A stretch of DNA of 64,000 nucleotides. It comes from Brevundimonas subvibrioides (lineage in GTDB: Bacteria > Pseudomonadota > Alphaproteobacteria > Caulobacterales > Caulobacteraceae). The translations under genes and the position numbers were made by a program. The DNA is taken from positions 21,556 to 85,555 of the forward strand of contig NCEB01000016.1 of assembly GCA_002280475.1 (NCBI GenBank). Direction: 5' to 3'. This document shows positions 34,658 to 44,117 of the stretch, in pieces; within the stretch, counting starts at the first letter, position 1; the number at the start of each line of letters is the position of its first letter. The notes beneath the pieces are model-generated. The model saw only the letters and a list, made by a program, of their open reading frames with translations, was not told the DNA's origin and ran no database searches.

Positions 34658-35011
34658 TCAGGCGAGCGCGGCGCGCACCTTGTCGGCGATGGCCTTGAAA
34701 CCGGTCTCGTCGGCGGCGATGGCGGCCATCACCTTGCGGTCCAGCTCGATCCCGGCCTTCGACAGGCCGTGGATGAACTGCGAGTAGGTGAAGCCCTCCT
34801 GGCGGGCGGCGGCGTTGATGCGCTGGATCCACAGGGCGCGGAAGTTGCGCTTCTTGGTGCGGCGGTCGCGATAGGCATACTGCCCGGCGCGGTCCACGGC
34901 GGCCTTGGCCGTGCGGATGGTGTTCTTGCGGCGACCGGAGAAGCCCTTGGCCTGCTCCAGAACCTTCTTGTGCCGGGCGTGCGAAACGACGCCCCTCTTC
35001 ACGCGTGCCAT
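34658..35011 (-). CDS. rplT: 50S ribosomal protein L20
   Basis: The 117-residue product matches L20 end to end: [57 protein letters not shown]. It binds 23S rRNA early in 50S assembly and often autoregulates its operon. It follows rpmI by 121 bp. infC is not in this operon but at 38.5-39.0 kb. Confidence 0.98.
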   Translation of the reverse strand: MARVKRGVVSHARHKKVLEQAKGFSGRRKNTIRTAKAAVDRAGQYAYRDRRTKKRNFRALWIQRINAAARQEGFTYSQFIHGLSKAGIELDRKVMAAIAADETGFKAIADKVRAALA

Positions 35012-35132
35012 TCTGTTTTTCCTTCGGAAGGGTCCCTAACGCGCGCGACGCGGTCGCTTGCTGCTTGAGGGACGCCTGATTTCAAATTCGATGCGATTGC
35101 GGTGGGAAGTCCGGGTCCTGGTGCCGCGCCGA

Positions 35133-35330
35133 TCAGGCGTACGGCATGTAGGACTTGATCTTCTTGGCGTCGGCGTCGGCCATCACCGAGGTGCCGCGGT
35201 TCTGGCGGATGTATTTGGAGTTGTGGCTGATCAAGCGGTGACGCTTGCCCGCAACCCCGGCCTTCACCTTGCCGGTCGCAGTGAACTTGAAGCGCTTCTT
35301 GGCGCCCGACTTCGTCTTCAGTTTCGGCAT
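35133..35330 (-). CDS. rpmI: 50S ribosomal protein L35
   Basis: This 65-residue basic protein has [20 protein letters not shown] and [17 protein letters not shown], which is diagnostic of L35. AAAAAGGAATGG lies directly upstream with AAGGA as ribosome site. It is first gene of an rpmI-rplT unit without infC. Confidence 0.98.
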   Translation of the reverse strand: MPKLKTKSGAKKRFKFTATGKVKAGVAGKRHRLISHNSKYIRQNRGTSVMADADAKKIKSYMPYA

Positions 35331-35484
35331 TTTCCATTCCTTTTTGGGCTACCGCCCTTCGGGCTACTTGAGCCCGAAAGGTTGATCGGAAGCTGGTTTC
35401 AAGGACCGCCCAGGCATGCCTGTTCGCCCGGCGGTCCGTACGCGAAGGCGCGGCTTCTAGGCGAAGCGACGCCGAAAGGCAAGC
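35331..35484 (-). other. rpmI leader with hairpins
   Basis: The minus strand holds CGGGCT-CAAGT-AGCCCG about 40 bp before rpmI, with a second AGCCC nearby allowing an alternative pairing. A longer hairpin lies at 35403-35437 (GGACCGCC...GGCGGTCC around CAGGCATGCCTG). Either end of the MFS transcript or an rpmI-rplT control leader is possible. No T-tract follows the larger hairpin. Confidence 0.4.
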
Positions 35485-36653
35485 TTACTCGGCCGCGATC
35501 GGCACCGGGGCCATGCGCGTCGAGGCTCGCCCCGCGTTGAGCGCCATGATCGCTGCCGGGATCATCAGAACCGCTCCGACCGCCAGCGGCCAGTCATGCC
35601 CCAGGCCCGAGAACATCGCGCCCGCCACGATCGGTCCCACGATCCGGCCTGACGAGCTCGCCGCCATGTTCAGGCCCAGCATGGCTCCCTGCCGGTCCGG
35701 CGGGCTGGCACGGGAGATCATGGCCGAGATGTTGGGCATGGTCATCGCCATGCCGAAGCCTCCGACGATCATCGCAACCGTCACGAACCACGCCCCCGGC
35801 GAGAACATCTGGCCCAGCAGGCCCAGCCCGAACATCAGGCAGCCCCCGGCCAGAACCCGGCTCTCGCCGAACCTCCGCGCCAGCCGGCCGGTGACCGCCG
35901 TCTGGGACAGCACCGAGACGATCCCCACGGCCATGAAGGCGAAGGCCACCTCGCGCGCGCCCCAGTCGTAGCGGGCCCCGGTCCACAGGCCGAAAGTCGA
36001 TTCCATGCCCGAGAACCCGGCCATGAAGACCGCTCCGGCGGGGTCGCGGATCGCTGCAGGCTCTCCTTCAGAAAGAAGACGACGCCCAGGGCCGCCAGTA
36101 CCGCCAGTCCGCAGGCCGCGAAGATCGGCAATTGATAGCCCAGCCGCCCCATGTCCTCCTGCACGAGGATGCCGGACAGGCCGGGCCCGGCGATGAAGCC
36201 CGCCCCGAACGCCGCCCCGATCAGCCCCATCCGCCCCGCGCGCTTTTCCGGCGGGGTGACGTCGGCGACATAGCCCTGGACCGTCGAGACGTTTCCCGCA
36301 CCCAGGCCTGTGAACAGCCGAACCGCGATGGCCAGCCAGATGTTGGGCACGAAGGCCAGCATCAGATAACCGACGGCGTTGGCGCAGACGGTGATCAGCA
36401 GAACCGGCTTTCTGCCGATCCGGTCCGACAGCCGCCCCCAGAAGGGCTCGGCGAAGAACTGCCCCACCGAATAGGCCGAGAACATCAGCGCGACCTGCCA
36501 GGCCTCGGCGTTCAGGCTGTCGCCGAAGAAGGGCAGCAGCGGCACCACCAGGCCGAACCCCACCAGGTTGATGAAGACGATGGCGAACAGCACCGCCAGC
36601 GCCCGCCGGTCACGACGATCGGGCGGGGCGGGAACGGTCAGGCTGTCAGGCAT
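35485..36653 (-). pseudogene. MFS transporter (TetA-like) broken by a single-base frameshift
   Basis: The first frame (36653 to about 36065) encodes the N-terminal six helices of an MFS exporter (FINLVGFGLVVPLLPFFGDS, SDRIGRKPVL). After FFLKE the frame becomes basic nonsense, while the neighbouring frame continues with DPAGAVFMAGFSGMESTFG and four to six further helices to 35485. The switch lies about 36040-36070. A one-base indel joins the halves into a ~390-residue protein. It is either a real pseudogene or a sequencing error. Confidence 0.8.
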
Positions 36654-36819
36654 GCCGCCTTCTAGCCGAGCGCGGCGGCCCATGCGAGAGCCCCGGCGTC
36701 GCGCCCCATTACTGCTCCGCTTACGGACATATCGCGATGAAATCGCTGCAAAAGTTTCAAGAACGGCAAAGCCCGCATTAAGGCACCGGGCCTATGTCTG
36801 TCGACCGACAGGAGGCCCG

Positions 36820-38421
36820 ATGGCTCGGATCGGCGATTTCATTGACGCGGTGGAACCGGTGTCGCCCGACACCCTGGGGGCGGTCGTGTTCGACCGCTTC
36901 CAGGCCGAGCCCAACACCCTGGCCATCGCCGTGATCGACGCCGACCGGCGTCCCCTCGGCCTGATCGAACGCAACGCCTTCATCCTGAAGATGGCCGCCG
37001 AGTTCGGCCGGGCGCTGTACGCCCGCAGGCCCGCGTCGGTGCTGATGGACGCCCACCCCCCGACGGCCGAGGCGTCCGCCTCGGCCGAGACCTTCTTCGC
37101 CAATGTCGACGCCGCCGAGCTGAACATGCTGCTGCGGGGCTTCATCGTCGTCGAGAACGGCCGCTACCTCGGCGTCGGGGCGGGCGTTCAGATCCTCCAG
37201 GCCGGCTCGGCCCTCTACCGCGCCCGCGCCGAGGAGATGACCGCCCTGGCCCGAAACCTGGCCGAGGCCGAGGCCGAGGCCCGTGCCTCCAGCCGCGCCA
37301 AGTCCGAGTTCCTCGCGGTCATGAGCCATGAGATCCGCACGCCGCTGAACGGCGTGCTGGGGGTCGCCGGCCTGCTCGACAGAAAGCTTCAGCAGCAGGA
37401 ACTGCGCCCCTACGTCCAGACCATCCTCGATTCGGGTCAGAGCCTGCTGCGGCTGCTGACCGACGCCCTCGACATGTCGCGCGCCTCGGCCGGCATTCTG
37501 ACGCTGGAACCGGCGCCGCTGCACGTCGACGCCCTGGCCGCCGACCTCGACGCCCTGTGGCGCCCACGCGCCGAGGAGAAGGGGCTGGCGCTGACCGTCG
37601 TCTGCGACACGACCGGGCACGACTGGGTCATGGGCGACGCCATGCGGGTCAAGCAACTGCTCAATAATCTGATCGGCAACGCGCTGAAGTTCACCGTCGC
37701 CGGCTCGGTGGCCGTCGCCCTGTCCACGCGATGGGAGGACGGCGCGGTGCGGCTGGACGCTGTCGTCGACGACAGCGGCCCCGGCATTCCGGACACGGCC
37801 GCCGCGACCATCTTCGAGCCGTTCAACACGGGCGAGGCAGGACGAGAGGGCGCCGGCGCGGGTCTGGGCCTGGCCATCTGCCGTCAGATCATCGAACGGA
37901 TGGGCGGAACCATCGGCCTGTCCCGGTCGCCCCAGGGCGGAGCGCGGTTCCAGTTCACCCTGCACCTGCCCTGCTGCGGACCCGAGATGCGGACCGGGCG
38001 CGACGCCATGGCCAAGCCGACGCCGCACGAGACGCTGCATGTGCTGGTCGCCGACGACAATCCGACCAACCGCTTCGTCGCCACGCGCCTGCTGGAGATG
38101 TTCGGTTGCACCCACGAGACCGTCGCCGACGGGGCCCAGGCGGTCGACGCCGCACGGTCGCGCCCGTTCGACCTGATCCTGATGGACATCAAGATGCCGG
38201 TGATGGACGGGGTCGCCGCGACGCGCGCCATCCGCGCCCTGCCGGGTCCCGCCGGTCGGGTGCCGATCCTCGCCCTGACCGCCAACGCCGACCCGCGCGA
38301 CGAGGCGGACTACGTCGCCGCCGGCATGAACGGCGTGGCCTCCAAGCCGATCCAGCCGGACGCGCTTCTGAACGCGATCCGGCGGGCGCTGGGCTCGGGG
38401 GTCATGGAAGAAGCAGCGTAG
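36820..38421 (+). CDS. Hybrid histidine kinase with CBS-like sensor and receiver domain
   Basis: This soluble 533-residue protein has an N-terminal CBS-like region (about 15-130: AIAVIDADRRPLGLIERNAF, GFIVVENGRYLGVGAG) and a coiled linker. HisKA carries MSHEIRTPLNG (His about 169), HATPase has LLNNLIGNALKF, VDDSGPGIP and GLGLAICRQI, and a C-terminal receiver has Asp about 456 in LILMDIKMPVMDG. No membrane helix is present. AGGAGG precedes ATG 36820 by 5 bp; the open frame upstream is not coding. Partner and signal are unknown. Confidence 0.9.
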   Translation: MARIGDFIDAVEPVSPDTLGAVVFDRFQAEPNTLAIAVIDADRRPLGLIERNAFILKMAAEFGRALYARRPASVLMDAHPPTAEASASAETFFANVDAAELNMLLRGFIVVENGRYLGVGAGVQILQAGSALYRARAEEMTALARNLAEAEAEARASSRAKSEFLAVMSHEIRTPLNGVLGVAGLLDRKLQQQELRPYVQTILDSGQSLLRLLTDALDMSRASAGILTLEPAPLHVDALAADLDALWRPRAEEKGLALTVVCDTTGHDWVMGDAMRVKQLLNNLIGNALKFTVAGSVAVALSTRWEDGAVRLDAVVDDSGPGIPDTAAATIFEPFNTGEAGREGAGAGLGLAICRQIIERMGGTIGLSRSPQGGARFQFTLHLPCCGPEMRTGRDAMAKPTPHETLHVLVADDNPTNRFVATRLLEMFGCTHETVADGAQAVDAARSRPFDLILMDIKMPVMDGVAATRAIRALPGPAGRVPILALTANADPRDEADYVAAGMNGVASKPIQPDALLNAIRRALGSGVMEEAA

Positions 38422-38510
38422 CAACCAGCGTCAAATGCAACGGTTAAAGCGCGGGCTGTGATGCGGTCCAACCGCAATCACCCTACTGCCTGCTGCCTAC
38501 TGCCTAAGCC

Positions 38511-39032
38511 CTACTTCGGCGCCAGGATCATGATCATCTGGCGGCCCTCCATGCGGGGGGAGTATTCCACCTTGGCGATCTCGTCGAAATCGGCCTGGAC
38601 CTTGTTCAACAGCTTCATGCCCAGTTCCGGGTGGGCCATCTCGCGGCCGCGGAAGCGCAGCGTCACCTTGACCTTGTCGCCCTCGTCAAAGAAGCGGTGC
38701 ATGGCCTTGGCCTTCACCTCATAGTCGTGGACGTCGATGTTGGGGCGCAGCTTGATTTCCTTGAGCTCGACGACCTTCTGGCGCTTGCGCGCCTCGGCCT
38801 TCTTCTTCTGCTCCTGGAAGCGGAACTTGCCGTAGTCGAGGATCTTGGCCACCGGCGGCTCGGACGTCGACACGATCTGAACCAGGTCCAGCCCCGCCTC
38901 CTCGGCGGCCTCCAGCGCGGCGGAGGTCGGCATCACACCCTGCTTTTCCCCGTGCTGGTCGATCAGCAGGACGCGGGGGGCGCGGATGTCTTGGTTCATG
39001 GGCGGCCCGTCTTTGGTGGGCGGCTGGTTCAT
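38511..39032 (-). CDS. infC: Translation initiation factor IF-3
   Basis: The 173-residue product has the IF-3 N-domain ([40 protein letters not shown]) and C-domain ([39 protein letters not shown]). It uses ATG (39032, or 38999 at MNQDIRAP), unlike the AUU of E. coli. It stands alone, away from rpmI-rplT. Confidence 0.97.
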   Translation of the reverse strand: MNQPPTKDGPPMNQDIRAPRVLLIDQHGEKQGVMPTSAALEAAEEAGLDLVQIVSTSEPPVAKILDYGKFRFQEQKKKAEARKRQKVVELKEIKLRPNIDVHDYEVKAKAMHRFFDEGDKVKVTLRFRGREMAHPELGMKLLNKVQADFDEIAKVEYSPRMEGRQMIMILAPK

Positions 39033-39146
39033 CGGACGGCGAATGGGCGTCGGTTCCTTATGGTTTCACGGTTTCCAACGAGAAGCGCGCGGCAAGCGGC
39101 CGCGTTCCCCGTGGGTTCCCCTATATGACCGCGAAACGCCCGCGCT

Positions 39147-40349
39147 TCAAGGCAAAGCGGGCGCCGCCCGCGCGAAGACCGTCTGGATCACGCGGGCGTA
39201 GGCCCCGGTCAGGGCCTCGATCTCCGCGACCGGCACCCGCTCGTCGATCTGATGCATGGTCTGACCGACCAGACCCAGTTCCAGAACCGGACACAGGGCG
39301 CGGATGAAGCGGGCGTCCGACGTCCCGCCGGTCGTGGAGGCCTCCGGCCGAATGCCCAGCTCGGCCTCGACCGCGTCCTGCACGGCCCCGGTGAACCAGC
39401 CCTCGGGCGTCAGGAAGGCCTCGCCCGAGCACATGTGCTCCAGCGTGATCTGCAACCCCGTCTCGGCCTGGACCAGCCCTGCCTCGCGGTTCAGCCAGTC
39501 GATCAGGCCATCGCCGGTCTGGGCCGGATTAAATCGGATGTTCAGCCGCGCCTTCGCCTCGGCCGGAATGACGTTCGTCGCCGGATTGCCGACATCGACC
39601 GTGGTCAGCTCCAGGTTCGACGGCTGGAACGCCTCATAGCCCTGATCGAGCACATGGGCGTCCAACCGGGCCAGCAGCCGCACCAGCACCGGTACGGGGT
39701 TCGCCGCCCGGTCCGGATAGGCGACGTGCCCCTGCTTGCCGTGGACGGTGATCCAGCTGTTCAGCGACCCGCGACGCCCGATCTTGATGGTGTCGCCCAG
39801 CCTCTGCAGCGACGACGGCTCCCCCACCACGCAGGCGTCGATCACCTCGCCTTCGGCGGCCAGGGCCTCGACCACCCGCTTGGTCCCGTGAAGCGCCGGG
39901 CCTTCCTCGTCGCCGGTGATCAGGAAGGACAGGGAGCCCTTCGGCGTCCCTTCGGCCAGCACCCGTGACACCGCAGCCACCCAGGCCGCGATCCCGCCCT
40001 TCATGTCGACCGCGCCCCGGCCGAACAGCAGGCCGTCCCTGACCTGCGCCTCGAACGGCCCCGACGACCAGGCGGCGCCATCCCCGGTCGGCACCACGTC
40101 GGTGTGCCCGGCGAAACAGAGATTGGGCGAGGACGTGCCCAGCCGCGCATAGAGGTTCTCGATCCGCGCATGGACGCCTTCGCCGCCCGGCCCCTCGAAG
40201 GCCATCCGCCGACAGGTGAAGCCGAGGCCCGTCAGCACCCGCTCCAGCATGTCCATCGCCCCCTCGTCGGCGGGGGTCACGGACGGTCGCCGGATGAGGT
40301 CCTGGGTCAGCCCGACAGGATCGATCACAGGAGTTGATGCGCCGCTCAT
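39147..40349 (-). CDS. dapE: Succinyl-diaminopimelate desuccinylase
   Basis: This product of about 400 residues is an M20-family zinc enzyme that releases L,L-diaminopimelate from its succinyl form. It has FAGHTDVVPTGD, GRGAVDMKGGIAA, GDEEGPALHGT (catalytic Glu), GEPSS and the C-terminal ASTTGGTSDARF and GLVGQTMHQIDE. It works in the same pathway as DapD at 8.9 kb. ATG 40349 (MSGASTPV) is preferred over the much longer frame. Confidence 0.96.
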   Translation of the reverse strand: MSGASTPVIDPVGLTQDLIRRPSVTPADEGAMDMLERVLTGLGFTCRRMAFEGPGGEGVHARIENLYARLGTSSPNLCFAGHTDVVPTGDGAAWSSGPFEAQVRDGLLFGRGAVDMKGGIAAWVAAVSRVLAEGTPKGSLSFLITGDEEGPALHGTKRVVEALAAEGEVIDACVVGEPSSLQRLGDTIKIGRRGSLNSWITVHGKQGHVAYPDRAANPVPVLVRLLARLDAHVLDQGYEAFQPSNLELTTVDVGNPATNVIPAEAKARLNIRFNPAQTGDGLIDWLNREAGLVQAETGLQITLEHMCSGEAFLTPEGWFTGAVQDAVEAELGIRPEASTTGGTSDARFIRALCPVLELGLVGQTMHQIDERVPVAEIEALTGAYARVIQTVFARAAPALP

Positions 40350-40438
40350 GCGGTCATGCTTTAGGGGGTCCAGCCGAACGCTGGAAGGGGAGCCGCCCGG
40401 ACCGCGACAACGACGAACCCGGAACGCCTGCCCCAAGC

Positions 40439-42016
40439 ATGACCGACGCACCCGAGGCCCCTCCGCCGATCACGCCCGCGGACGTAGAAGCCGCCAAAAC
40501 GGCCACCAACCCCTGGGTCTTCCGCGACTTCCGCCTGATCTGGCTGGGGCGGCTGTCGGCGGTACTGGCGATCCAGATCCAGTCCTCGGCGCTGCTTTGG
40601 CAGGTCTATGAGATCGCGCGCCGCGACCATCCGATCGAACAGGCCAGCCTCTATCTCGGCCTCGTCGGCCTGGCCCAGTTCATCCCGCTCCTGGCCCTGA
40701 CGCTCCCGGCCGGAGAGATGGCGGATCGCCGCAACCGCCGCACCACCGTCATGCTGGCCATCGTCGCCGAGGCCAGCTGCGCCCTCGCCTATCTGGCCAT
40801 GGCGATCCACGGCAATCCGCCGCTGTGGGGCCTGCTCAGCGTCGCCGTCGCCTTCGGGGCCTCGCGGGCGTTCCTCGCTCCGGCCAGCCAGGCCTTCCTG
40901 CCCATGGTGGTCGGTCGCGCCGCCCTGCCCCGCGCCATCGCCGCCCAGTCCATCGCCTTCCAGACCGGGGCCATCGCCGGCCCGGCGCTGGGCGGCGTCA
41001 TCGTCGGGATCGCGACGCCCCTGGCCTATGGCGTGTCGCTGGTCCTGTTCGCGGTGGGCTTCCTGTCATTTTTGCTGATGCGCACCAGCGGCCAGCCGCA
41101 GCGCGTCGAAGGCGGCCCCGGCCGCTGGCAGTCGGTCAAGGAAGGCCTCGCCTATGTCTGGAACACCAAGATCGTGCTGGGCGCGATCTCCCTGGATCTG
41201 ATCGTGGTCCTGTTCGCCGGGGTCGCCCTGCTGACTCCCATCTTCGCCCGCGACATCCTCCAGGTCGGACCCGAGGGCTTCGGCCTGCTCCGCGCCGCCT
41301 TCGGCCTCGGGGCCTTCTCCACCGCCCTGTGGCTGGCCCGCTATCCGATCCCGGGCAAGGGGGGCGTCTGGATGTTCGCCTCCGTCGCGGTGTTCGGCCT
41401 GGCCACCCTGACGTTCGGCCTAAGCAAGGTCGTCTGGCTGTCGGCGGCGGCCCTGTTCATCGGCGGGGCGGCCGACATGATCAGCGTCAACATCCGCCAG
41501 ACCCTGATCCAGCTCTCGACTCCCGACCACATGCGCGGCCGGGTGTCGTCGGTGTCGATGCTGTTTATCGGCGCCTCCAACGAACTCGGCGAGGCCTACT
41601 CCGGCGTCATGGTCCGCTTCCTCGGCCCCATCGGCGCGGCTGTGTTCGGCGGCATCGGGGCGCTCGGGGCGACGGGGGTTTGGGCCAAGCTGTTCCCGGG
41701 GGGAGGGAGAGAACCGGGGCCTACCCCCACGCCCGGAAATGCTTCGACAGCTTCAGCCCCTGCCGCTGGTAGTGGCTGCCGCCCTCGCCATACAGCCGCG
41801 TCGGCCGCTCCGTCAGCGGCTCATAGACCAGCCGCGCGACGATCTGGCCGTGTTCCAGCAGGAACGGCGTGTCGTGGGTCCGCACCTCCAGCACCCCCTT
41901 GGATCCCGCCCCGTGCGCCTCGTCGGTGCCGAAGCCGGGGTCGAAGAAGCCGGCGTAATGCACCCGGAACTCGCCCACGCTGGGGTCGATCGGCGTCATC
42001 TCGGCGGCCTGCATGA
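40439..42016 (+). CDS. MFS transporter (EntS/MFS_3-like) with a readthrough C-terminus
   Basis: Residues 1-425 form a 12-helix MFS protein of the MFS_3 group (FRDFRLIWLGRLSAVLAIQI, LPAGEMADRRNRRT, RGRVSSVSMLFIGASNELGE). The frame then lacks a stop and runs about 100 residues of Arg/Ala/Pro-rich sequence antisense to the end of the convergent dCTP-deaminase-like gene. A frameshift in the G-rich tract near 41700 would instead end the frame at 41772. The last membrane helix ends about 41690, so the tail is probably not functional. Confidence 0.8.
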   Translation: MTDAPEAPPPITPADVEAAKTATNPWVFRDFRLIWLGRLSAVLAIQIQSSALLWQVYEIARRDHPIEQASLYLGLVGLAQFIPLLALTLPAGEMADRRNRRTTVMLAIVAEASCALAYLAMAIHGNPPLWGLLSVAVAFGASRAFLAPASQAFLPMVVGRAALPRAIAAQSIAFQTGAIAGPALGGVIVGIATPLAYGVSLVLFAVGFLSFLLMRTSGQPQRVEGGPGRWQSVKEGLAYVWNTKIVLGAISLDLIVVLFAGVALLTPIFARDILQVGPEGFGLLRAAFGLGAFSTALWLARYPIPGKGGVWMFASVAVFGLATLTFGLSKVVWLSAAALFIGGAADMISVNIRQTLIQLSTPDHMRGRVSSVSMLFIGASNELGEAYSGVMVRFLGPIGAAVFGGIGALGATGVWAKLFPGGGREPGPTPTPGNASTASAPAAGSGCRPRHTAASAAPSAAHRPAARRSGRVPAGTACRGSAPPAPPWIPPRAPRRCRSRGRRSRRNAPGTRPRWGRSASSRRPA

Positions 42017-42743
42017 CCGGGATCTCGACCGCCTCGTTGGACGCCAGGATGTAGAACTCGCCCGGGTCCAGCAGCAGCTCGCCCCGCCTCAGCGTCAGCG
42101 GCTCCCAGAAGTCCTTGGGGTCATGCCCGTCGATCCGGTCCAGATCGACCACGCCCGCGTGCCGGCGCCCCCGGAAGACGACGATGTCGCCGCCCTGCAG
42201 ATCGACGCCGACCGACCTCGTCTCCAGCTTGGGCGGCTCACCGGCCTTGAGCCGCAGCTGGTTCAGCCGCGTGCCCGGCCGCACCAGGATGGAAAACGTC
42301 TGGGGCGCGATCTCCAGATACAGCGGCCCCTCGTATCCCGCCTCCACGTCGTCGAACGACCCACCCCGGTCGGTCAGCAGGCGCACGAAGACATCGACCC
42401 GCCCGGTCGAGCTCTTGGGGTTCGCCCGCGCGATCAGGCCAGGCGGCAGGCTCAGCCGCTCCTGCAGCTCGGCGATGTAGACGCAGCCCTTCTCCAGCAC
42501 GACGCCCTTGGACAGGTCGATCGGATGCATCTCCACGTCGGCGATCCGCTCCGACACCAGCCGACGCCCTGGCAAGAAGGACGCCCGCACCCGCCAGGCG
42601 CGGTCGGACAGACGCAGGTCCAGCGACGCCGGCTGCACCTGATCGGTGTCGAACGGCGTGGCGGACGTGATCGCGCCTGTGGCGATCAGGGCCTCGATGG
42701 ACTGACAGGGCAGGATGCCGGGCACGGAAGATTCGAAGGTCAT
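41721..42743 (-). CDS. 2'-deoxycytidine 5'-triphosphate deaminase-like protein (tandem dUTPase fold)
   Basis: This product of about 340 residues contains two dUTPase/Dcd-like halves, the form common in Alphaproteobacteria. The N-half has DQVQPASLDLRL and LIARANPKSSTGRVDVFVRL; the C-half has LDPGEFYILASNEAVEIP, HYAGFFDPGFG and HGQIVARLVYEPL. It probably makes dUTP from dCTP; classical Dcd is ~190 residues. Start candidates are 42743, 42755 and 42773. Its 3' 296 bp overlap the unusually long MFS frame. Confidence 0.88.
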   Translation of the reverse strand: MTFESSVPGILPCQSIEALIATGAITSATPFDTDQVQPASLDLRLSDRAWRVRASFLPGRRLVSERIADVEMHPIDLSKGVVLEKGCVYIAELQERLSLPPGLIARANPKSSTGRVDVFVRLLTDRGGSFDDVEAGYEGPLYLEIAPQTFSILVRPGTRLNQLRLKAGEPPKLETRSVGVDLQGGDIVVFRGRRHAGVVDLDRIDGHDPKDFWEPLTLRRGELLLDPGEFYILASNEAVEIPVMQAAEMTPIDPSVGEFRVHYAGFFDPGFGTDEAHGAGSKGVLEVRTHDTPFLLEHGQIVARLVYEPLTERPTRLYGEGGSHYQRQGLKLSKHFRAWG

Positions 42744-42819
42744 GCCAAACGCCATACACGGCGTTCCCGGCACGCGCGACCACGCTTGAAACGGTCACAC
42801 GGGCGCGCGACGATGGCCC

Positions 42820-43224
42820 ATGCACGACAGCCACCCTTACGAAGCCGAGACCGAGGGCGTGGTCGTCCGCGTCCGCCCCGCCTATCTGGCCGGCCAGTCC
42901 GATCCGGACGAGGGCCGCTGGGTCTGGGCCTATCAGGTCGAGATCGAGAACCGGGGCGACACCGCCGTCCAGCTGATGGCGCGCCGCTGGATCATCACCG
43001 ACGCCACCGGCCATGTGGAGACGGTGCGCGGCCCGGGCGTCGTCGGCGAACAGCCCCTGATCGCCCCGGGCGACAGCTATTCCTACGCCTCGGGCTGCCC
43101 CCTGCCGACGCCGTCCGGCACCATGGAGGGGGCCTATACGATGACCGACGCCACAGGCCGCGCGTTCGAGGCGGCCATCCCCGCCTTCAGCCTGGACGTC
43201 CCGGGTGGGCGGGTTCTGAACTGA
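42820..43224 (+). CDS. apaG: ApaG family protein
   Basis: This 134-residue immunoglobulin-fold DUF525 protein has the glycine-rich pattern WVWAYQVEIENRGD, LMARRWIITDATGHVETVRG, GVVGEQPLI and YASGCPLPTPSGTMEGAY. ApaG proteins bind nucleotides or metal in vitro, but their role is unclear. It is divergent from the deaminase gene. Confidence 0.95.
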   Translation: MHDSHPYEAETEGVVVRVRPAYLAGQSDPDEGRWVWAYQVEIENRGDTAVQLMARRWIITDATGHVETVRGPGVVGEQPLIAPGDSYSYASGCPLPTPSGTMEGAYTMTDATGRAFEAAIPAFSLDVPGGRVLN

Positions 43225-43298
43225 CGCGGAGGGCGGGGAACCGCGCTCAAGCAGCGAGCGACCGCGTCGCGAGCGATAGCGCACCAGGGATGCCGGGT

Positions 43299-43333
43299 CG
43301 GGGGCTGCGTCAACCCGGATAACCGCAGCCCCG
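43299..43333 (+). terminator. Stem-loop after apaG
   Basis: GGGGCTGCG and CGCAGCCCC form a 9-bp stem with a 14-base loop, about 75 bp after apaG. No T-tract follows. The 219 bp between apaG and the element at 43444 otherwise hold nothing recognisable. Confidence 0.4.
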
Positions 43334-43443
43334 CCCCCGGTGTCTCATCCGGCGGACCGGACGAGGCGGATGCGGCCCTCTAGGGGGCGTTCGTGACCAA
43401 CGCGCGACACGTCGGCGAAGGTTGCTCGTCGCTCCCATCCCCT

Positions 43444-43571
43444 CCGCTCATCCCCGCGAAAGCGGGGACCCAGTGCTTTGGGCGACGATTGGCGAAGATC
43501 GGATCTGGTTGTGGTCCCTGAAACTCAGCCTCGCTCAAGGACTGGGTCCCCGCTTTCGCGGGGATGAGCGG
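43444..43571. repeat. Inverted repeat element C with 31-bp perfect arms
   Basis: Arms at 43444-43474 and 43541-43571 are exact reverse complements and each contains a CCCCGCGAAAGCGGGG-type hairpin. The unit is 128 bp and ends 14 bp from the gcrA stop, where it may serve as transcription end. Confidence 0.92.
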
Positions 43572-43584
43572 AAAGGTAAGGGCG

Positions 43585-44097
43585 TCAGATATACCGACGC
43601 AGCGACCGCGCCAGCTCGTCCTTGCCGTTCCGCTTCAGGGCGGGCTGGAAGGCGACGCGAGCGTGCTCGACGCAATAGACGCCTTCCGAGGCGCGGCGGC
43701 CGCAGAAGCTGAACTCCGGCGACGACGGATCGCCGATCGGCCATTTGCACATATGCGCGCCGAGCGTCATCACCGTGGCCGTGCCGGGCAGTTCCTGCAC
43801 GCTGGGCAGGGACGGCGTCGGGGCGACCGGACGCGGCTGCGCGGCCTCGATCCGGCGCGGCGCCGACGGCTGCACCGGCGGGGTGGTGCGGACCCGCGCG
43901 GGGCGGAAGGTCGTGGCGGCCCGCGCCGGCTGCGACGGCGTGGCCCGGCCCGACAGGCCCAGGCGGTGAACCTTGCCGATCACGGCGTTCCTGGTGACGC
44001 CACCGCCCAGCTGCTTGGCGATCTGCGAGGCCGACTGGCCTTCCAGCCACAGCTTCTTCAGCGCGCCGACGCGGTCTTCGGTCCAGCCTGCGGTCAT
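43585..44097 (-). CDS. gcrA: Cell cycle regulator GcrA
   Basis: GcrA is a sigma-70-binding coactivator that reads N6-methylated GANTC sites and drives S-phase gene expression in Caulobacterales. The 170-residue product has the conserved N-terminal DNA-binding domain (MTAGWTEDRVGALKKLWLEG, SASQIAKQL, TRNAVIGKVHRLGLSGRA), a Pro/Ala-rich linker and the C-terminal sigma-binding part (CKWPIGDP, FSFCGRRASEGVYC). ATG 44097 gives the family N-terminus exactly. Confidence 0.97.
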   Translation of the reverse strand: MTAGWTEDRVGALKKLWLEGQSASQIAKQLGGGVTRNAVIGKVHRLGLSGRATPSQPARAATTFRPARVRTTPPVQPSAPRRIEAAQPRPVAPTPSLPSVQELPGTATVMTLGAHMCKWPIGDPSSPEFSFCGRRASEGVYCVEHARVAFQPALKRNGKDELARSLRRYI

Positions 44098-44117
44098 GTC
44101 GCCCTCCGGGTACATTT

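Noticed and set aside
34190..35068. 292-codon plus-strand frame over the sRNA region and rplT
   Set aside because: It is antisense to L20 and the small membrane gene, and the promoter and terminator inside it fit an RNA gene instead.
38485..38510. Short CTGCCT tandem repeat before infC
   Set aside because: Only about three imperfect units; too short to interpret.
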